64,000 bases of DNA, from positions 310,001-374,000 of the forward strand of contig NZ_CADDWJ010000001.1 of NCBI RefSeq assembly GCF_902809855.1, read 5' to 3'. Positions 29,137 through 39,129 of the stretch are shown piece after piece. How positions within the stretch are numbered: the stretch's first letter is position 1; each line of letters begins with the position of its first letter. Origin of the DNA: Acinetobacter sp. Marseille-Q1618. GTDB taxonomy: Bacteria > Pseudomonadota > Gammaproteobacteria > Pseudomonadales > Moraxellaceae. A program made the translations under genes and the position numbers. Below the pieces are notes generated by a model. It was not told the DNA's origin. It saw only the letters and a program-made list of their open reading frames with translations, and did no database searches.

Positions 29137-29166
29137 TAAGCATCCAAGTCTAGGCTTGGATGCTTT
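29137..29166 (+). terminator. Rho-independent terminator after the BLUF gene
   Basis: AAGCATCCAAG and CTTGGATGCTT arms followed by TT. It lies between the convergent BLUF and alr genes and may act on both. Confidence 0.82.
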
Positions 29167-29182
29167 TAAGTACCCAAGATTA

Positions 29183-30256
29183 TTATAATTTTTTTCGCAC
29201 TGGACGTGCGCTCATACGACAAAGTAATTCATAGCCGATGGTGCCATTGGCGTCAGCAACATCATCAACCAAACGGTTTTTACCCCAAAGTTCAACTTCT
29301 GTGCCTAATGCTGCATCTAATCCTGTGACATCAATAGCAATCATATCCATCGCCACTCGACCAATCACACGAGTTGGCTGTCCATTGATCGCAACATAGT
29401 TTTGTTTTGGAAATGCACGTGGATAACCATCTCCATAACCAATAGACACAATAGCAATATCCATTGCTGTATCTGCTACAAAGGTTGAGCCATAACCGAC
29501 CGATTCACCTTGTTCAATATGGTTTAAAGCAATAATTTCTGCGCTAAACGTCATGACAGGTTTGATGTCTAACTCATTCACAGATTTGTCTGCAAAAGGT
29601 GAAGCGCCATAGAGCATGATACCCGGACGCACAAAGTCAAAATTGAGTTCTGGCCATTTAAAAATTGCAGCAGAGTTACAGCATGACGCCATAATCGGTG
29701 CACAGGCTGCTTTTACCTGTAGAAATTGATTTTTTTGTTGTTCATTTAAAGGATGATTTTCTGCATCAGCGTTGGCAAAGTGCATGGCTAATACACAGGT
29801 AAAACCTTCTGCTTTTAGTGCGTGAATTACTTCAATAATCTCAGGCACTTTAAAACCTAAACGGTTCATACCACTGTTTAGTTTTACCCAAACTTTTAAA
29901 TTTTTCGCAATATATGCTTGACGATGTGCACGTAACCAATCGAGTTGAAGTTGGTGATGTACAACTACTTCGATGTTATTTTCAATGACTGTGGTCATTT
30001 CATCGGCACTAAAAATGCCCTCAATCAATGTAATGGGTTGTTGAAAACCCAATTCACGAATCTCTAAAGCTTCTTCCAGACAGGCAACACCAAATGCATC
30101 GGTTTCATTTAAGGCGGCTAAGCAGTCTTTTACGCCATGCCCATATGCATTGGCTTTTACCATGCTGACAATTTTAGCAGTTGGGGCAAGTTGTTTGACA
30201 CGGTTTAAATTATATTGCAGCGCTTCGCTATCAATATAAACAGTTGCTTGACGCAC
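29183..30256 (-). CDS. alr: Alanine racemase
   Basis: PLP enzyme interconverting L- and D-alanine for peptidoglycan or for D-alanine catabolism. I choose a GTG start at 30256 (357 residues, MRQATVYIDSEALQYNLNRV) because AAGGAG lies 8 bases upstream; the upstream 32 codons are read from a T/A-rich leader. The PLP lysine is in VSMVKANAYGHGV and the second catalytic base Tyr in GESVGYGSTF. GYGDGYPR is also present. No dadA is in the window, so whether it is the biosynthetic or catabolic enzyme cannot be decided. Confidence 0.95.
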   Translation of the reverse strand: MRQATVYIDSEALQYNLNRVKQLAPTAKIVSMVKANAYGHGVKDCLAALNETDAFGVACLEEALEIRELGFQQPITLIEGIFSADEMTTVIENNIEVVVHHQLQLDWLRAHRQAYIAKNLKVWVKLNSGMNRLGFKVPEIIEVIHALKAEGFTCVLAMHFANADAENHPLNEQQKNQFLQVKAACAPIMASCCNSAAIFKWPELNFDFVRPGIMLYGASPFADKSVNELDIKPVMTFSAEIIALNHIEQGESVGYGSTFVADTAMDIAIVSIGYGDGYPRAFPKQNYVAINGQPTRVIGRVAMDMIAIDVTGLDAALGTEVELWGKNRLVDDVADANGTIGYELLCRMSARPVRKKL

Positions 30257-30290
30257 CCTGATCACTCCTTCAGGAAGAATAAAAAACATA

Positions 30291-30314
30291 AACGTGCAGT
30301 CAAAGCTGCACGTT
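30291..30314 (-). promoter_or_regulatory. Hairpin in the alr leader
   Basis: A perfect 9-base stem AACGTGCAG/CTGCACGTT with a 6-base loop, followed on the minus strand by TTATGTTTTTTATT and then the alr ribosome site. It has the shape of a terminator placed about 35 bases before the start codon, so it could be an attenuator. Confidence 0.5.
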
Positions 30315-30477
30315 AATTTGAAACTTTTAAATACTGGCTTAAGTATTCTCAATCGCTGCTATTGTAAGCCGATCAATCCAAAATAAACATCAACATTTAT
30401 GTTTTTCATCGCTTCAACGATTTATATCGGGAAAATATGCTGGCTATAACAGTGTTAATGATTTTTTAACGAATATA

Positions 30478-30505
30478 AAAAAGAGCAGATGAAAATCTGC
30501 TCTCT
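30478..30505 (-). terminator. Rho-independent terminator of the amino-acid permease
   Basis: AGAGCAGAT and ATCTGCTCT arms, then TTTTTT on the minus strand, about 25 bases after the permease stop. Confidence 0.87.
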
Positions 30506-30528
30506 ATGATTTAGCTATTTAATTCAAC

Positions 30529-31959
30529 TTAATCTGATGATGGTAATTTGTCTTTATATAAATAAGCATAACTTGCATAACAACACGCAATAAAAATCAG
30601 ACAGCAAACAAAACCCACAATCATATCAGGATCAAAAACCATACTGATACAGGTAATAAAACAGAAAATAAAACCAAGTATAGGAACAATAGGGAATAGG
30701 GGTGCTGAAAAAGCAAGTTCTTCTTTACGATGCCCTGCCTTATACCATTCTCTACGGAAATTAAACTGACTCCAGCAAATACTCATCCACACTACAACCA
30801 TAGTGAAAGCAGCCACACCTAAAAGATTCTTGAAAATAGTTTCGGGTGCAAATTGCTCTGACAATAACCCTGGCAATGCACCTAGCATGGTCACCATCAC
30901 TGCAATATACGGAATGCCACGTTTATTTAATTTGGAAAATACAGTCGGCAATTGTTTTTTTGCGGAAAGTGACCACATCATCCGTGAGGCAGCGAACAAG
31001 CCTGAATTTGCCGCAGATAATAATGCTGTAATGATCACAAAACGAATAATATCTTCAGCATAAGGAATACCGATATGATTAAAAACCGTCACAAAAGGAC
31101 TACTACTTACACCTTCAGCATCTAACCCTGCCATTTCATGCGGTAACAGCGCACTTATGACAATAATAGTTCCTACAAAGAAAATAAGTAAACGCCAAAT
31201 CGCTGTATTAATTGCTTTAGGTACATTCTTCGCAGGATCTTTGGTTTCACCTGCAGCAACACCGATTAATTCTGTGCCAGAAAATGCAAAATTCACAATC
31301 AACATGGTAGTGAAAATCGGCACTAAACCATTAGGAAACCAACCATTTGCAGTTAAATTACTAAATAATGGCGCAGTGCTATAACCTTCATAATTGATGA
31401 TGCCAAAAATCGCCAATAAACCTAATAAAATAAAAGCAACAACAGTGACAACTTTAACCAAAGATAGCCAAAACTCAGACTCAGCAAACCAGCGTGTAGA
31501 ACTCATATTGAGCCCAAAGACCACCGCGGCAAAAATAATCGTCCATAACCACATCGAGATATGCGGAAACCATTCTTGCATCAACAATGCAGCGGCAGTA
31601 AATTCTGTTCCCAGCGTTGCAGACCATGTCAGCCAATATAACCAAGTCACGGTATAACCTGTTGCTGGACCAATATATTTGTGTGCATAGGTTCCAAAAG
31701 AACCAGATTCAGGCATATGTACCGCAAGCTCACCCAAGCACAGCATGACCATATAGGCGACAATACCACCTAAAATATAGGAAATAATGGCACCAATCGG
31801 CCCAGTTTGTGAAATGACTTCACCTGAACCTAAAAATAAGCCAGTACCAATTGCACCACCGAGTGAAATCATCACAAGATGTCGTGTACTCATTGCACGT
31901 TTTAATGGCGCAGAATTCCCTTGGGATTGGGCATCATGCTGAGTAGGAGATGACTGCAT
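30529..31959 (-). CDS. Amino acid permease (AAT family, MmuP-like)
   Basis: A 476-residue inner-membrane amino acid:proton symporter with 12 expected helices. The substrate-binding TM1 motif GGAIGTGLFLGSG (about residues 34-46) and the segment SGTELIGVAAGETKDP (about 227-242) place it in the amino acid transporter family. From memory it resembles E. coli MmuP (S-methylmethionine) more than CycA or LysP (shared LGELxVxMPExGxF and YIGPATGYTV), but specificity is not certain. It lies upstream of alr with a terminator between. Confidence 0.88.
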   Translation of the reverse strand: MQSSPTQHDAQSQGNSAPLKRAMSTRHLVMISLGGAIGTGLFLGSGEVISQTGPIGAIISYILGGIVAYMVMLCLGELAVHMPESGSFGTYAHKYIGPATGYTVTWLYWLTWSATLGTEFTAAALLMQEWFPHISMWLWTIIFAAVVFGLNMSSTRWFAESEFWLSLVKVVTVVAFILLGLLAIFGIINYEGYSTAPLFSNLTANGWFPNGLVPIFTTMLIVNFAFSGTELIGVAAGETKDPAKNVPKAINTAIWRLLIFFVGTIIVISALLPHEMAGLDAEGVSSSPFVTVFNHIGIPYAEDIIRFVIITALLSAANSGLFAASRMMWSLSAKKQLPTVFSKLNKRGIPYIAVMVTMLGALPGLLSEQFAPETIFKNLLGVAAFTMVVVWMSICWSQFNFRREWYKAGHRKEELAFSAPLFPIVPILGFIFCFITCISMVFDPDMIVGFVCCLIFIACCYASYAYLYKDKLPSSD

Positions 31960-32213
31960 AAAACTAATTCAGCTAAATAAGAAGCGCAACATTGTAGGTG
32001 TTATTGATGCAGAGTTCAAAGAAGAATTGATAAACTAAATACAATTGTCATATTTAAATTGTATGATTAAACGTTAATGACTTTTTAGTTCAGGAAATAA
32101 GGCTTGGATGAAAGAATATATTGAATGATGTAAGCTAAAATAAATGAATAAAATCGTAAAAATGAATATAAAAATCAGAATGGACAATTGAATTTATAAT
32201 AATAGAATATATA

Positions 32214-32289
32214 TGGCGACCCTACGGGGATTCGAACCCCGGTTACCGCCGTGAAAGGGCGATGTCCTAGGCCTCTAGACGATAGGGTC
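32214..32289 (-). tRNA. tRNA-Glu (anticodon TTC)
   Basis: A 76-base cloverleaf on the minus strand with acceptor stem GACCCTA/TAGGGTC, anticodon loop CTTTCAC (TTC), T arm GGTTCGAATCC and encoded CCA. It reads closely like E. coli tRNA-Glu. It sits alone between the permease and rnt. Confidence 0.97.
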
Positions 32290-32309
32290 GTATAGAAGAT
32301 GGCGCTATC

Positions 32310-32969
32310 TTATTGATCCGCCATCAAAGTGTCAAGTAGATGAGGGGAGAGTTTGTTCAAAATATAGCAAAACAGTTCTGCTGTCTTTTGCGTATCGTAT
32401 AAAGCCGAGTGAGCTTCTTTACCATCAAACTCAATACCAGCTTGAATACATGACTTTGCTAATACTGTTTGTCCAAACATAACCGCACTCAAAGTGACCG
32501 TATCAAATACAGAAAAACTATGAAATGGGTTTTGATTTTTAGTTCCAGTACGAGCAATAGCTGCTTTAAGAAAACCTAAATCAAAATGTGCATTATGTCC
32601 AACCAAAACCGCATGCGTACAGTGTTGCTGACGACGAACTTCATTTACGGCTTTAAAAATACGCTTTAATGCTGACTTTTCATCTTCTGCCATCGCAATA
32701 CGCATAGGGTTTGATGGGTCAATACCGATAAACTCTAATGAGCGACGATCTAAATTAGCACCTTCAAATGGATTGATATGCGCATGATATGCATCACCGG
32801 GTACAAATTTTCCTTCAGCATCATAAATAATTGGAATACAGGCAATTTCAAGTAAAGCATCTGTATCCGCATTAAAGCCCGCAGTTTCAACATCAACAAC
32901 TACAGGTAAAAAACCACGAAATCGTTGAGCAATTGTAGGCTGTATTTCAGTTGTCACACTTTTCTCCAT
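32310..32969 (-). CDS. rnt: Ribonuclease T
   Basis: A 219-residue 3'-5' exoribonuclease of the DEDD superfamily that trims tRNA CCA ends and 23S/5S rRNA. Exo motif I is [10 protein letters not shown] with the first Asp and Glu, followed by the central AHFDLGFL motif (exo II), and the [12 protein letters not shown] motif carries the catalytic His and last Asp. The ATG at 32969 overlaps the last 16 bases of pyrC, so the two are cotranscribed. A tRNA gene lies directly downstream. Confidence 0.95.
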   Translation of the reverse strand: MEKSVTTEIQPTIAQRFRGFLPVVVDVETAGFNADTDALLEIACIPIIYDAEGKFVPGDAYHAHINPFEGANLDRRSLEFIGIDPSNPMRIAMAEDEKSALKRIFKAVNEVRRQQHCTHAVLVGHNAHFDLGFLKAAIARTGTKNQNPFHSFSVFDTVTLSAVMFGQTVLAKSCIQAGIEFDGKEAHSALYDTQKTAELFCYILNKLSPHLLDTLMADQ

Positions 32970-33988
32970 TGAATGGTCTTACCCGCATACAACGGAATAA
33001 TTTTTTCGCCATCCAAGTAGTCAAAACTTTCAGGAATTACTTGTTCTTCTTTAATCAGCGTAATGGTTTCAGTATTACGTGGCAGACCATAGAAGTCAGC
33101 ACCAAAGTGACTTGCAAAACCTTCTAAACGCTCAATTTTACCAATTTGGTCAAATGCTTGCGCATACAGTTCAATCGCCGTTGGTGCACTATAGCAACCC
33201 GCACAACCACATGCATTTTCTTTGGCATTTTTAGAGTGAGGCGCACTATCCGTTCCTAAGAAAAACTTAGGGTTACCACTGGTGGCAACTTCTAACAATG
33301 TTTGTTGATGTACTTGACGCTTTAAAATCGGTAAACAATAAAAATGAGGTTTAATACCACCAACCAGCATATCATTACGATTAAATAATAAATGTTGTGG
33401 CGTAATAGTTGCAGCGACATTACGATCTTGTTCAAGTACAAAATGCGCAGCTTCACTGGTGGTGATATGTTCTAAAACTAATTTTAACTTTGGAAATTGT
33501 CTTAAAAGTGGTGCTAAAACTTCATCTAAGAAACGTTTTTCACGATCAAAAATATCGACATGATTGTGTGTTACTTCACCATGCAATAACAACGGCACTT
33601 GATGCTCTTCAAGTTGCTCGATGACTGCATAAACTTTACGGATGTCACTTACACCATTGTCTGAGTTCGTAGTTGCACCCGCAGGATACAACTTAATCGC
33701 ATTGACGTAGGCTGAATCTTTTATTTTTTTAACTTCTGCTGGCTCAGTGTGATCAGTAAAATACAACACCATACGAGGATCAAAAGATACACCTTCTGGT
33801 ACATGTGCCATGATACGTTCACGATATGCCAATGCTTCCTCAACTGTTTTTACAGGAGGAACAAGATTCGGCATACAAATCGCTCGAGCGAATTGTTGAG
33901 CTAAATCAGGAACAGTTCGTTTTAATGCAAGTCCATCACGAAGATGAGCGTGCCAATCATCGGGCTGAAGCAGAGTAATCGTGTTCAA
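32954..33988 (-). CDS. pyrC: Dihydroorotase PyrC
   Basis: Zinc enzyme that closes carbamoyl-aspartate to dihydroorotate in pyrimidine synthesis. I choose a TTG start at 33988, giving 344 residues ([19 protein letters not shown]), because the frame extended to 34072 is not family-like. Metal ligands HAHLRDG, the carbamylated Lys in [11 protein letters not shown], His in [12 protein letters not shown] and the Asp in GTDSAPHSK are all present, placing it with type II PyrC. It overlaps rnt by 16 bases. Confidence 0.95.
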   Translation of the reverse strand: MNTITLLQPDDWHAHLRDGLALKRTVPDLAQQFARAICMPNLVPPVKTVEEALAYRERIMAHVPEGVSFDPRMVLYFTDHTEPAEVKKIKDSAYVNAIKLYPAGATTNSDNGVSDIRKVYAVIEQLEEHQVPLLLHGEVTHNHVDIFDREKRFLDEVLAPLLRQFPKLKLVLEHITTSEAAHFVLEQDRNVAATITPQHLLFNRNDMLVGGIKPHFYCLPILKRQVHQQTLLEVATSGNPKFFLGTDSAPHSKNAKENACGCAGCYSAPTAIELYAQAFDQIGKIERLEGFASHFGADFYGLPRNTETITLIKEEQVIPESFDYLDGEKIIPLYAGKTIQWRKV

Positions 33989-34536
33989 GGCAATTCTTAC
34001 TGAAAAATAAAGTAGATGATAATCTATTCCTACTAAAATGGTAACCGCTATTTTAAACTTAGCTGCCAGCAAAATTATTCTATTCGCTAAAATGCTACTT
34101 TTTAATCAAAATTTAACGCTTAAAATAAATTTAAATGGCGATATAGCAAGCTTATAAAATCAGCATGTGCATAAACTTCGCATGAGAAATAAATATATTT
34201 TGATTCTAAATCATTTAATTTAAATATTTATTAAACATCGCTTGAATTTTTAATTATCTTCTAAAAAAAGAAATAATAGATTCACTTTCTATTAAATAAA
34301 GTGTTAAATTTGTCACGATTTTAGAGGAGGATTCAGTTTGTCTGAATATTGTACTATATTTAATTTTTAGTATAATTAACAAGCTGAAATTAAATAAATA
34401 TTTAAATTATATTTGCTTTTTTAATAAAGCATATGATCTTGATTGGGTATTTTAAAAAATCAATTGTATACGCTATATGTAGCGAGCTCACAGTTTATTT
34501 TTTAATATTTAGAATGAGATGAATAGAGAGTTAAAA
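33989..34536. other. 548-base A/T-rich spacer
   Basis: Contains promoters for pyrC and the L,D-transpeptidase. No gene is supported. At 34324-34330 there is a strong GAGGAGG ribosome-binding sequence, 7 bases before a TTG that opens a 10-codon frame ending at 34370. The rest is very A/T-rich. Confidence 0.55.
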
Positions 34537-35562
34537 ATGCGCAAAATTGTGCCATTCATCATGTTATTTACATGCTTCACTATTTTTAATCCATCCGCTT
34601 ATGCGACAGTGAATAAAACTGCCAGTGATGAGAAAAAAACCACACAAGCTAAAGCACCAGTGAGCTGGAGCAAAGAGGCAATGAATAATGCTGTCTGGTC
34701 AGCGCAATTAGCACGTGGACAATATCCTGCTTATGCGCGAGCACAAGTAATGCTTAATAATTTACATGCTTCTCCAGGACCCATTGATGCAAAAAGTGGA
34801 AAAAATTTTTTAAAAGCCATTTCTGCATATCAGCAAATGAATGGTTTGGAGATCACTGGTGTTTTAAATCAGGCAACTTGGAACAGTTTAGTTGCTCAAC
34901 AAAAACAAGCTGCTTTTACTGAATACACGATTACTGCACAAGATTTAAAAGGACCTTTTGCAAAAAGTATTCCTCGGAACTATGCCTTACAAGCAAAAAT
35001 GAAAGGTTTGTACTACACTCGAATTACGGAGATGTTAGGTGAAAAATTTCATATAGATGAAGAATTTCTACGACAAATCAACCCAAAAACCAATTTTAAT
35101 AAAGTTGGTCAAATCATTATTGTGCCTAATGTACGCAATGATTTATCCGATGATATTACTTTAATTGTGGCGCATAAAGGTGCTCGTCAGCTTTATTTAT
35201 TTAACCATTTGAATCAGTTGGTGGGTTCTTTTCCTGCAACGATTGGTGGAGCAAATACGCCTTCACCAAAAGGCACACATAAAGTCGTGAAAGTCGCTGC
35301 AAATCCATATTATGGTTATTCACCTAAAAACTTTGTACAAGGTAGTAATAAAAAACCTTTAACTTTACCGCCAGGCCCAAATGGTCCAGTCGGAAATATG
35401 TGGATTGCCTTGAGTAAACCTTCTTTTGGGATTCATGGAACCCCTAATCCTTCACTCATTTCTAAAACTGCATCACATGGTTGTATCCGTTTAACCAATT
35501 GGGATGCCAATGATTTAGGGCGAAAAGTAAAGGAAGGTGCTGTGGTTAAATTCTTAGAATGA
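34537..35562 (+). CDS. L,D-transpeptidase (YkuD family) with peptidoglycan-binding domain
   Basis: A periplasmic enzyme that forms or modifies peptidoglycan cross-links. I start it at the ATG preceded by GAGAG (MRKIVPFIMLF), giving 341 residues with a signal peptide ending SAYA. The N-terminal part carries a PG-binding-like fold (about 60-115) and a LysM-like loop (YTITAQDLKGPF), and the C-terminal YkuD domain ends with the catalytic motif HGTPNPSLISKTASHGCIRLTNWDA, whose Cys is in SHGCIRL. It could instead start 6 codons earlier at 34519. Specific paralogue not determined. Confidence 0.9.
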   Translation: MRKIVPFIMLFTCFTIFNPSAYATVNKTASDEKKTTQAKAPVSWSKEAMNNAVWSAQLARGQYPAYARAQVMLNNLHASPGPIDAKSGKNFLKAISAYQQMNGLEITGVLNQATWNSLVAQQKQAAFTEYTITAQDLKGPFAKSIPRNYALQAKMKGLYYTRITEMLGEKFHIDEEFLRQINPKTNFNKVGQIIIVPNVRNDLSDDITLIVAHKGARQLYLFNHLNQLVGSFPATIGGANTPSPKGTHKVVKVAANPYYGYSPKNFVQGSNKKPLTLPPGPNGPVGNMWIALSKPSFGIHGTPNPSLISKTASHGCIRLTNWDANDLGRKVKEGAVVKFLE

Positions 35563-35655
35563 TAATTTAAATTAAATCGACAAATAGAGGTGATAGAAAT
35601 ACCTCTATTTTCTGATTTTGAAGATTAATGTGAAGTAATAAAAGTGTTTAAAAGA

Positions 35656-35686
35656 AAAAAACCCACTCATCAAGAGTGGGTTTTTA
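35656..35686 (-). terminator. Rho-independent terminator, bidirectional
   Basis: AAAAAAACCCACTC and GAGTGGGTTTTT arms. It ends tRNA-Asn on the minus strand (long T run) and could also end the L,D-transpeptidase transcript. Confidence 0.88.
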
Positions 35687-35691
35687 GAATT

Positions 35692-35767
35692 TGGCTCTCC
35701 AACCTGGGCTCGAACCAGGGACCTGCGGATTAACAGTCCGTCGCTCTACCGACTGAGCTATTGGAGA
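35692..35767 (-). tRNA. tRNA-Asn (anticodon GTT)
   Basis: A 76-base cloverleaf on the minus strand. The acceptor stem is TCTCCAA/TTGGAGA, the anticodon region ACTGTTAATC gives GTT, the T arm is GGTTCGAGCC and CCA is encoded. A terminator follows. Confidence 0.97.
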
Positions 35768-35999
35768 ATCTGGAACGCATTTTATTGATGCAATGGTCTT
35801 TGGTCAAGGAAAAAATACAGTATTTATCTTAAGTTTTGTTTGTTTGATAAATATTTGAGCATTTTAATATGTTTTATAAAAACAGCATGATGATGCATAA
35901 TTTAAAAAGAAGATATGCAAAAGCTTACAGATATTTAATTTAAACAATTAACAAACTTTTCTTGTCAATTTTTAATGAGAGGTTGACTGTATTTAAATT

Positions 36000-37424
36000 C
36001 TATAGATCATAAAAATCTTGCTTTTTTTGATACATCATTTGATCAGCTCGCTTTAACATTTGTTCAATACTTTCATTGGCTTGGGTAGTTGCTTGTCCTA
36101 TAGCTAAATGAATCGGTTGTGAGGCATAGTACTGATTGTCAATATTCAATAACTCTTCAATCGTTAACTTTAAGTTATCTACCGCTTTCTCATCAGCACC
36201 TGTCATTAAAATCACAAACTCATCGCCACCTATTCGAGATGCTGAAAAGGTTGTATTAGAAATCGCACGATTTAAAATATTACCAATACGGCGCAGTAGT
36301 TCATCGCCAACATCATGTCCAAATTGATCATTGGTAAACTTTAAGCCATTCATATCAATAAAAATCGCAGAGGTGGGACGGACTAAACTACGTTCTAAAC
36401 GATTAATTTCTTCCGTATAAAATGAGCGGTTGGTCAGTTTGGTCAGCACATCATGTTTACCAAGATACTCCAAATAACTTTCTGCTTTTTTGCGGGCTGT
36501 GATATCTGTGAGCGCAAGTTGAACTAACCCCCAATCCTGTTCATAACCTGGAAAAACAGTAAATTGAAGCAGCACATGACGAACTGAACCATCTAGCGCA
36601 TAATTAATTGCTTCACGTTGATGGTGAATATTTCCATTCCATAAATCAATTAATTGTTCACGAAATGTTTGTTGCATTTCTTTCGGTAAAATTTTATGTA
36701 AGTTTTTAAATAAAGTTTCTTTATTGGATGCTTTAAATAAATCTAAAGTAGCTTGATTAACATCAAGTAAAATAATGTCATCTACGCATTGTTGAATAAA
36801 ATCTGCATGTACATCTAAAAAAGTGACAAAATCTTCAATGCCCATTGCACGTAATTGGTCAAGGCGCAATTTTACGCGACTAAAATCTTCTACCCATAAT
36901 GACGTAGGAGAATAAATAAAACGAGATTCTGCCAAACGACGATTTTTTTCTTCAAGACGACACGCATTTTGATAATCACTGATATCTTCAGTGGTTAATA
37001 ATACTTGAGATAAATCATGTTGTGCTTCAGGTAATACAACTCCCCTCAGTTTAATATCTAATTTTTTACCTGAAAGGGTATAGTTGGTGGTTGTACTCGA
37101 AAATTCTGTTTCACCTTGCCATAAAGCAACCAATTCAGAAATATGTGATTGAAACATTTCTTGTTGAAAAATGAGATGTAGATTTTCACATAAATGTGTC
37201 TGATCTTGGGCTTCAAATATCTCTAAAGTTTTAGGATTTACTTTTAAAATCTTAATCTTATGTGCACACTCTGTGACACGATTTAAATCTTCTTCTAAAA
37301 ATTTTTTTAAATCGGTGATGCCCTGACTTTTCCAAAGTTCAAATTGTTTTTTGACATCACTATAATCTTCTAACCACATTGGAATAGGAGAGAGCTCAAA
37401 AATTGATGATGCTAAAGTCTCCAT
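36000..37424 (-). CDS. PAS-PAS-GGDEF diguanylate cyclase
   Basis: A 474-residue cytoplasmic protein predicted to make cyclic di-GMP. Two similar PAS-type sensor domains lie in tandem (each begins SPxxxWxEDxS: about residues 11-150 and 171-310), then a GGDEF domain whose active site is SRIGGDEFVIL. The residues five before GGDEF read RAISNTTFSA with no RxxD, so product inhibition at the I-site is probably missing. No membrane helix is seen. A close paralogue lies 230 bases upstream at 37655, suggesting gene duplication. Confidence 0.92.
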   Translation of the reverse strand: METLASSIFELSPIPMWLEDYSDVKKQFELWKSQGITDLKKFLEEDLNRVTECAHKIKILKVNPKTLEIFEAQDQTHLCENLHLIFQQEMFQSHISELVALWQGETEFSSTTTNYTLSGKKLDIKLRGVVLPEAQHDLSQVLLTTEDISDYQNACRLEEKNRRLAESRFIYSPTSLWVEDFSRVKLRLDQLRAMGIEDFVTFLDVHADFIQQCVDDIILLDVNQATLDLFKASNKETLFKNLHKILPKEMQQTFREQLIDLWNGNIHHQREAINYALDGSVRHVLLQFTVFPGYEQDWGLVQLALTDITARKKAESYLEYLGKHDVLTKLTNRSFYTEEINRLERSLVRPTSAIFIDMNGLKFTNDQFGHDVGDELLRRIGNILNRAISNTTFSASRIGGDEFVILMTGADEKAVDNLKLTIEELLNIDNQYYASQPIHLAIGQATTQANESIEQMLKRADQMMYQKKQDFYDL

Positions 37425-37654
37425 TATATATTCCTAATAATTTAGTGGCTAAGATTGAATAATAAGGCGAAATATATCATTAATTATAATGTGATAGCAA
37501 AGAACTTTAATAGATAAAATGAAATTTAATTCACATATTTTAATAATATATAATTTATATTGAATAATTTAATTTTTATAGAAATTATCTTTATAGGATA
37601 TTATTCACTTAATTTATTTAGTATAAAATAAGTAGCTATTCCTAGTTTTTCATT

Positions 37655-39067
37655 TTAAGAATGAAAGTTCTGATAATACTGATTTTTTTGTTCATACATT
37701 TCTAAGTCAGTTAAACGAATTAGATTCTCTAAATCAGGTTCTGAATCGGTACAACCTACACCAGCAGAAACTTGGATGATAGTCCGATTCGGCTTCTGAT
37801 TTTCTTGGTGAATATAACTTTGTATTTGTTCTAATAATTGATATGCCAAGGTTGCCGTAGCGTGCGGCATTAGAATTACAAACTCATCGCCACCTATTCG
37901 GGACACAGAATAAGCAGTATTGGCAGTTGCTTTACGTAAAATATGGGCAAAACGTTTTAATAATAAATCACCATAGTGATGACCTTTTATATCATTAATA
38001 TTTTTTAGACCATTAATATCCAAATAAATACAAGATATTGGCAAAACAGCTTCATTTTGTAGTCTTTTAACTTCTGCATTAAAAAAATTACGGTTAAATA
38101 ATTGGGTTAATTCATCATGATGACTGATATATTTTAAGTAATTTTCAAACTGTTTACGTGCGGTAAAATCCGTATAAGCAATCTGTACAGTATCCCATGT
38201 TTGATGAGCATTGGGAAAGATCATCAGTTGTTCACGTACATGCAGAGGATGTGCATCTAAGGTTATATACTCACAATCTCTTTCCAAATGTTGATGCCCT
38301 TGCCATAAATATAACAATTCATCTTTAAAATATTGGTTATTATTTTCATTAAATAATGATGTAACATTCTGATAAAAATTTTGTTTATCTCGTGCTTTAA
38401 ATAAATTTAATAAAGCTTGATTGACATCAATAGAACGAATGCTTTGAAAACAACGTGAAAGAAAACTTGGATTTTGTTGCAGATAAAGTGCTAAATCCTG
38501 AATACCTTGATTTTGTAACTCAGTAAATAAAATTTTAATCGCACTATAATCTTTCACCCAAAGTGCAGTCGGTGAGTGAATAAATAAAGACTCTGCAAAA
38601 CGCCGTGCATTTTGATAATCGGAAATATTTTCAGTGGTGAGCAGTAAACGTTCCCAACTGTCCTCATAGCCCGGCATAAAGCTTGCTCTAAGTTGAGTAT
38701 CAATCTGCTTACCTTTACAGGTATAGTTGATAGATGGGCAGATGTATTGCGGAGCATTGTTCCATAAAGCCATAAAAAAATGTACTTTTTCAAGGCTAAT
38801 TTTTTCTGCATGCATACGTGAAAAACTGGCTAATATTTCCTCTAAATCAGCAGCCTCATATAGATCAAGGGTACTTTGATTGACCTGAATAGTTTTTATG
38901 ACCAGCAAACAAGCTTGCAAACGCTCAGGATCTTCTAATAAATACTGTTCTAAATCTTGAACACCTTCATTTATCCATTGTTGGAATATTTTTTTAACCG
39001 CACTAAAGTCCTGAATCCACATTGGCATAGGAGACAAATTAAAAATAGATAAATCGAACTCTCCCAT
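37655..39067 (-). CDS. PAS-PAS-GGDEF diguanylate cyclase, paralogue of the previous gene
   Basis: A 470-residue paralogue with the same layout: two PAS repeats beginning LSPMPMWIQDFS and SPTALWVKDYS, and a C-terminal GGDEF domain (SRIGGDEFVILMPHA). I start it at ATG 39067 because AAAGGGA lies 7 bases upstream; a TTG two codons earlier is weaker. There is again no RxxD I-site. Paralogue identity is clear over the whole length but not high, so duplication is old. It is preceded by the macro-like gene at 39130 with 62 bases between. Confidence 0.92.
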   Translation of the reverse strand: MGEFDLSIFNLSPMPMWIQDFSAVKKIFQQWINEGVQDLEQYLLEDPERLQACLLVIKTIQVNQSTLDLYEAADLEEILASFSRMHAEKISLEKVHFFMALWNNAPQYICPSINYTCKGKQIDTQLRASFMPGYEDSWERLLLTTENISDYQNARRFAESLFIHSPTALWVKDYSAIKILFTELQNQGIQDLALYLQQNPSFLSRCFQSIRSIDVNQALLNLFKARDKQNFYQNVTSLFNENNNQYFKDELLYLWQGHQHLERDCEYITLDAHPLHVREQLMIFPNAHQTWDTVQIAYTDFTARKQFENYLKYISHHDELTQLFNRNFFNAEVKRLQNEAVLPISCIYLDINGLKNINDIKGHHYGDLLLKRFAHILRKATANTAYSVSRIGGDEFVILMPHATATLAYQLLEQIQSYIHQENQKPNRTIIQVSAGVGCTDSEPDLENLIRLTDLEMYEQKNQYYQNFHS

Positions 39068-39129
39068 CAGCAAATCCCTTTATGTTTATGTGGTTGCGCA
39101 TGATCCATATCAGAACGCATTCAATGAAA

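Noticed and set aside
29183..30352. Longer alanine racemase starting at 30352
   Set aside because: The extra 32 codons come from the leader with a hairpin; GTG at 30256 has a strong ribosome site and the family N-terminus.
32954..32969. Frameshift or misassembly at the pyrC/rnt junction
   Set aside because: The 16-base overlap keeps both family ends intact, so it is a normal coupled overlap.
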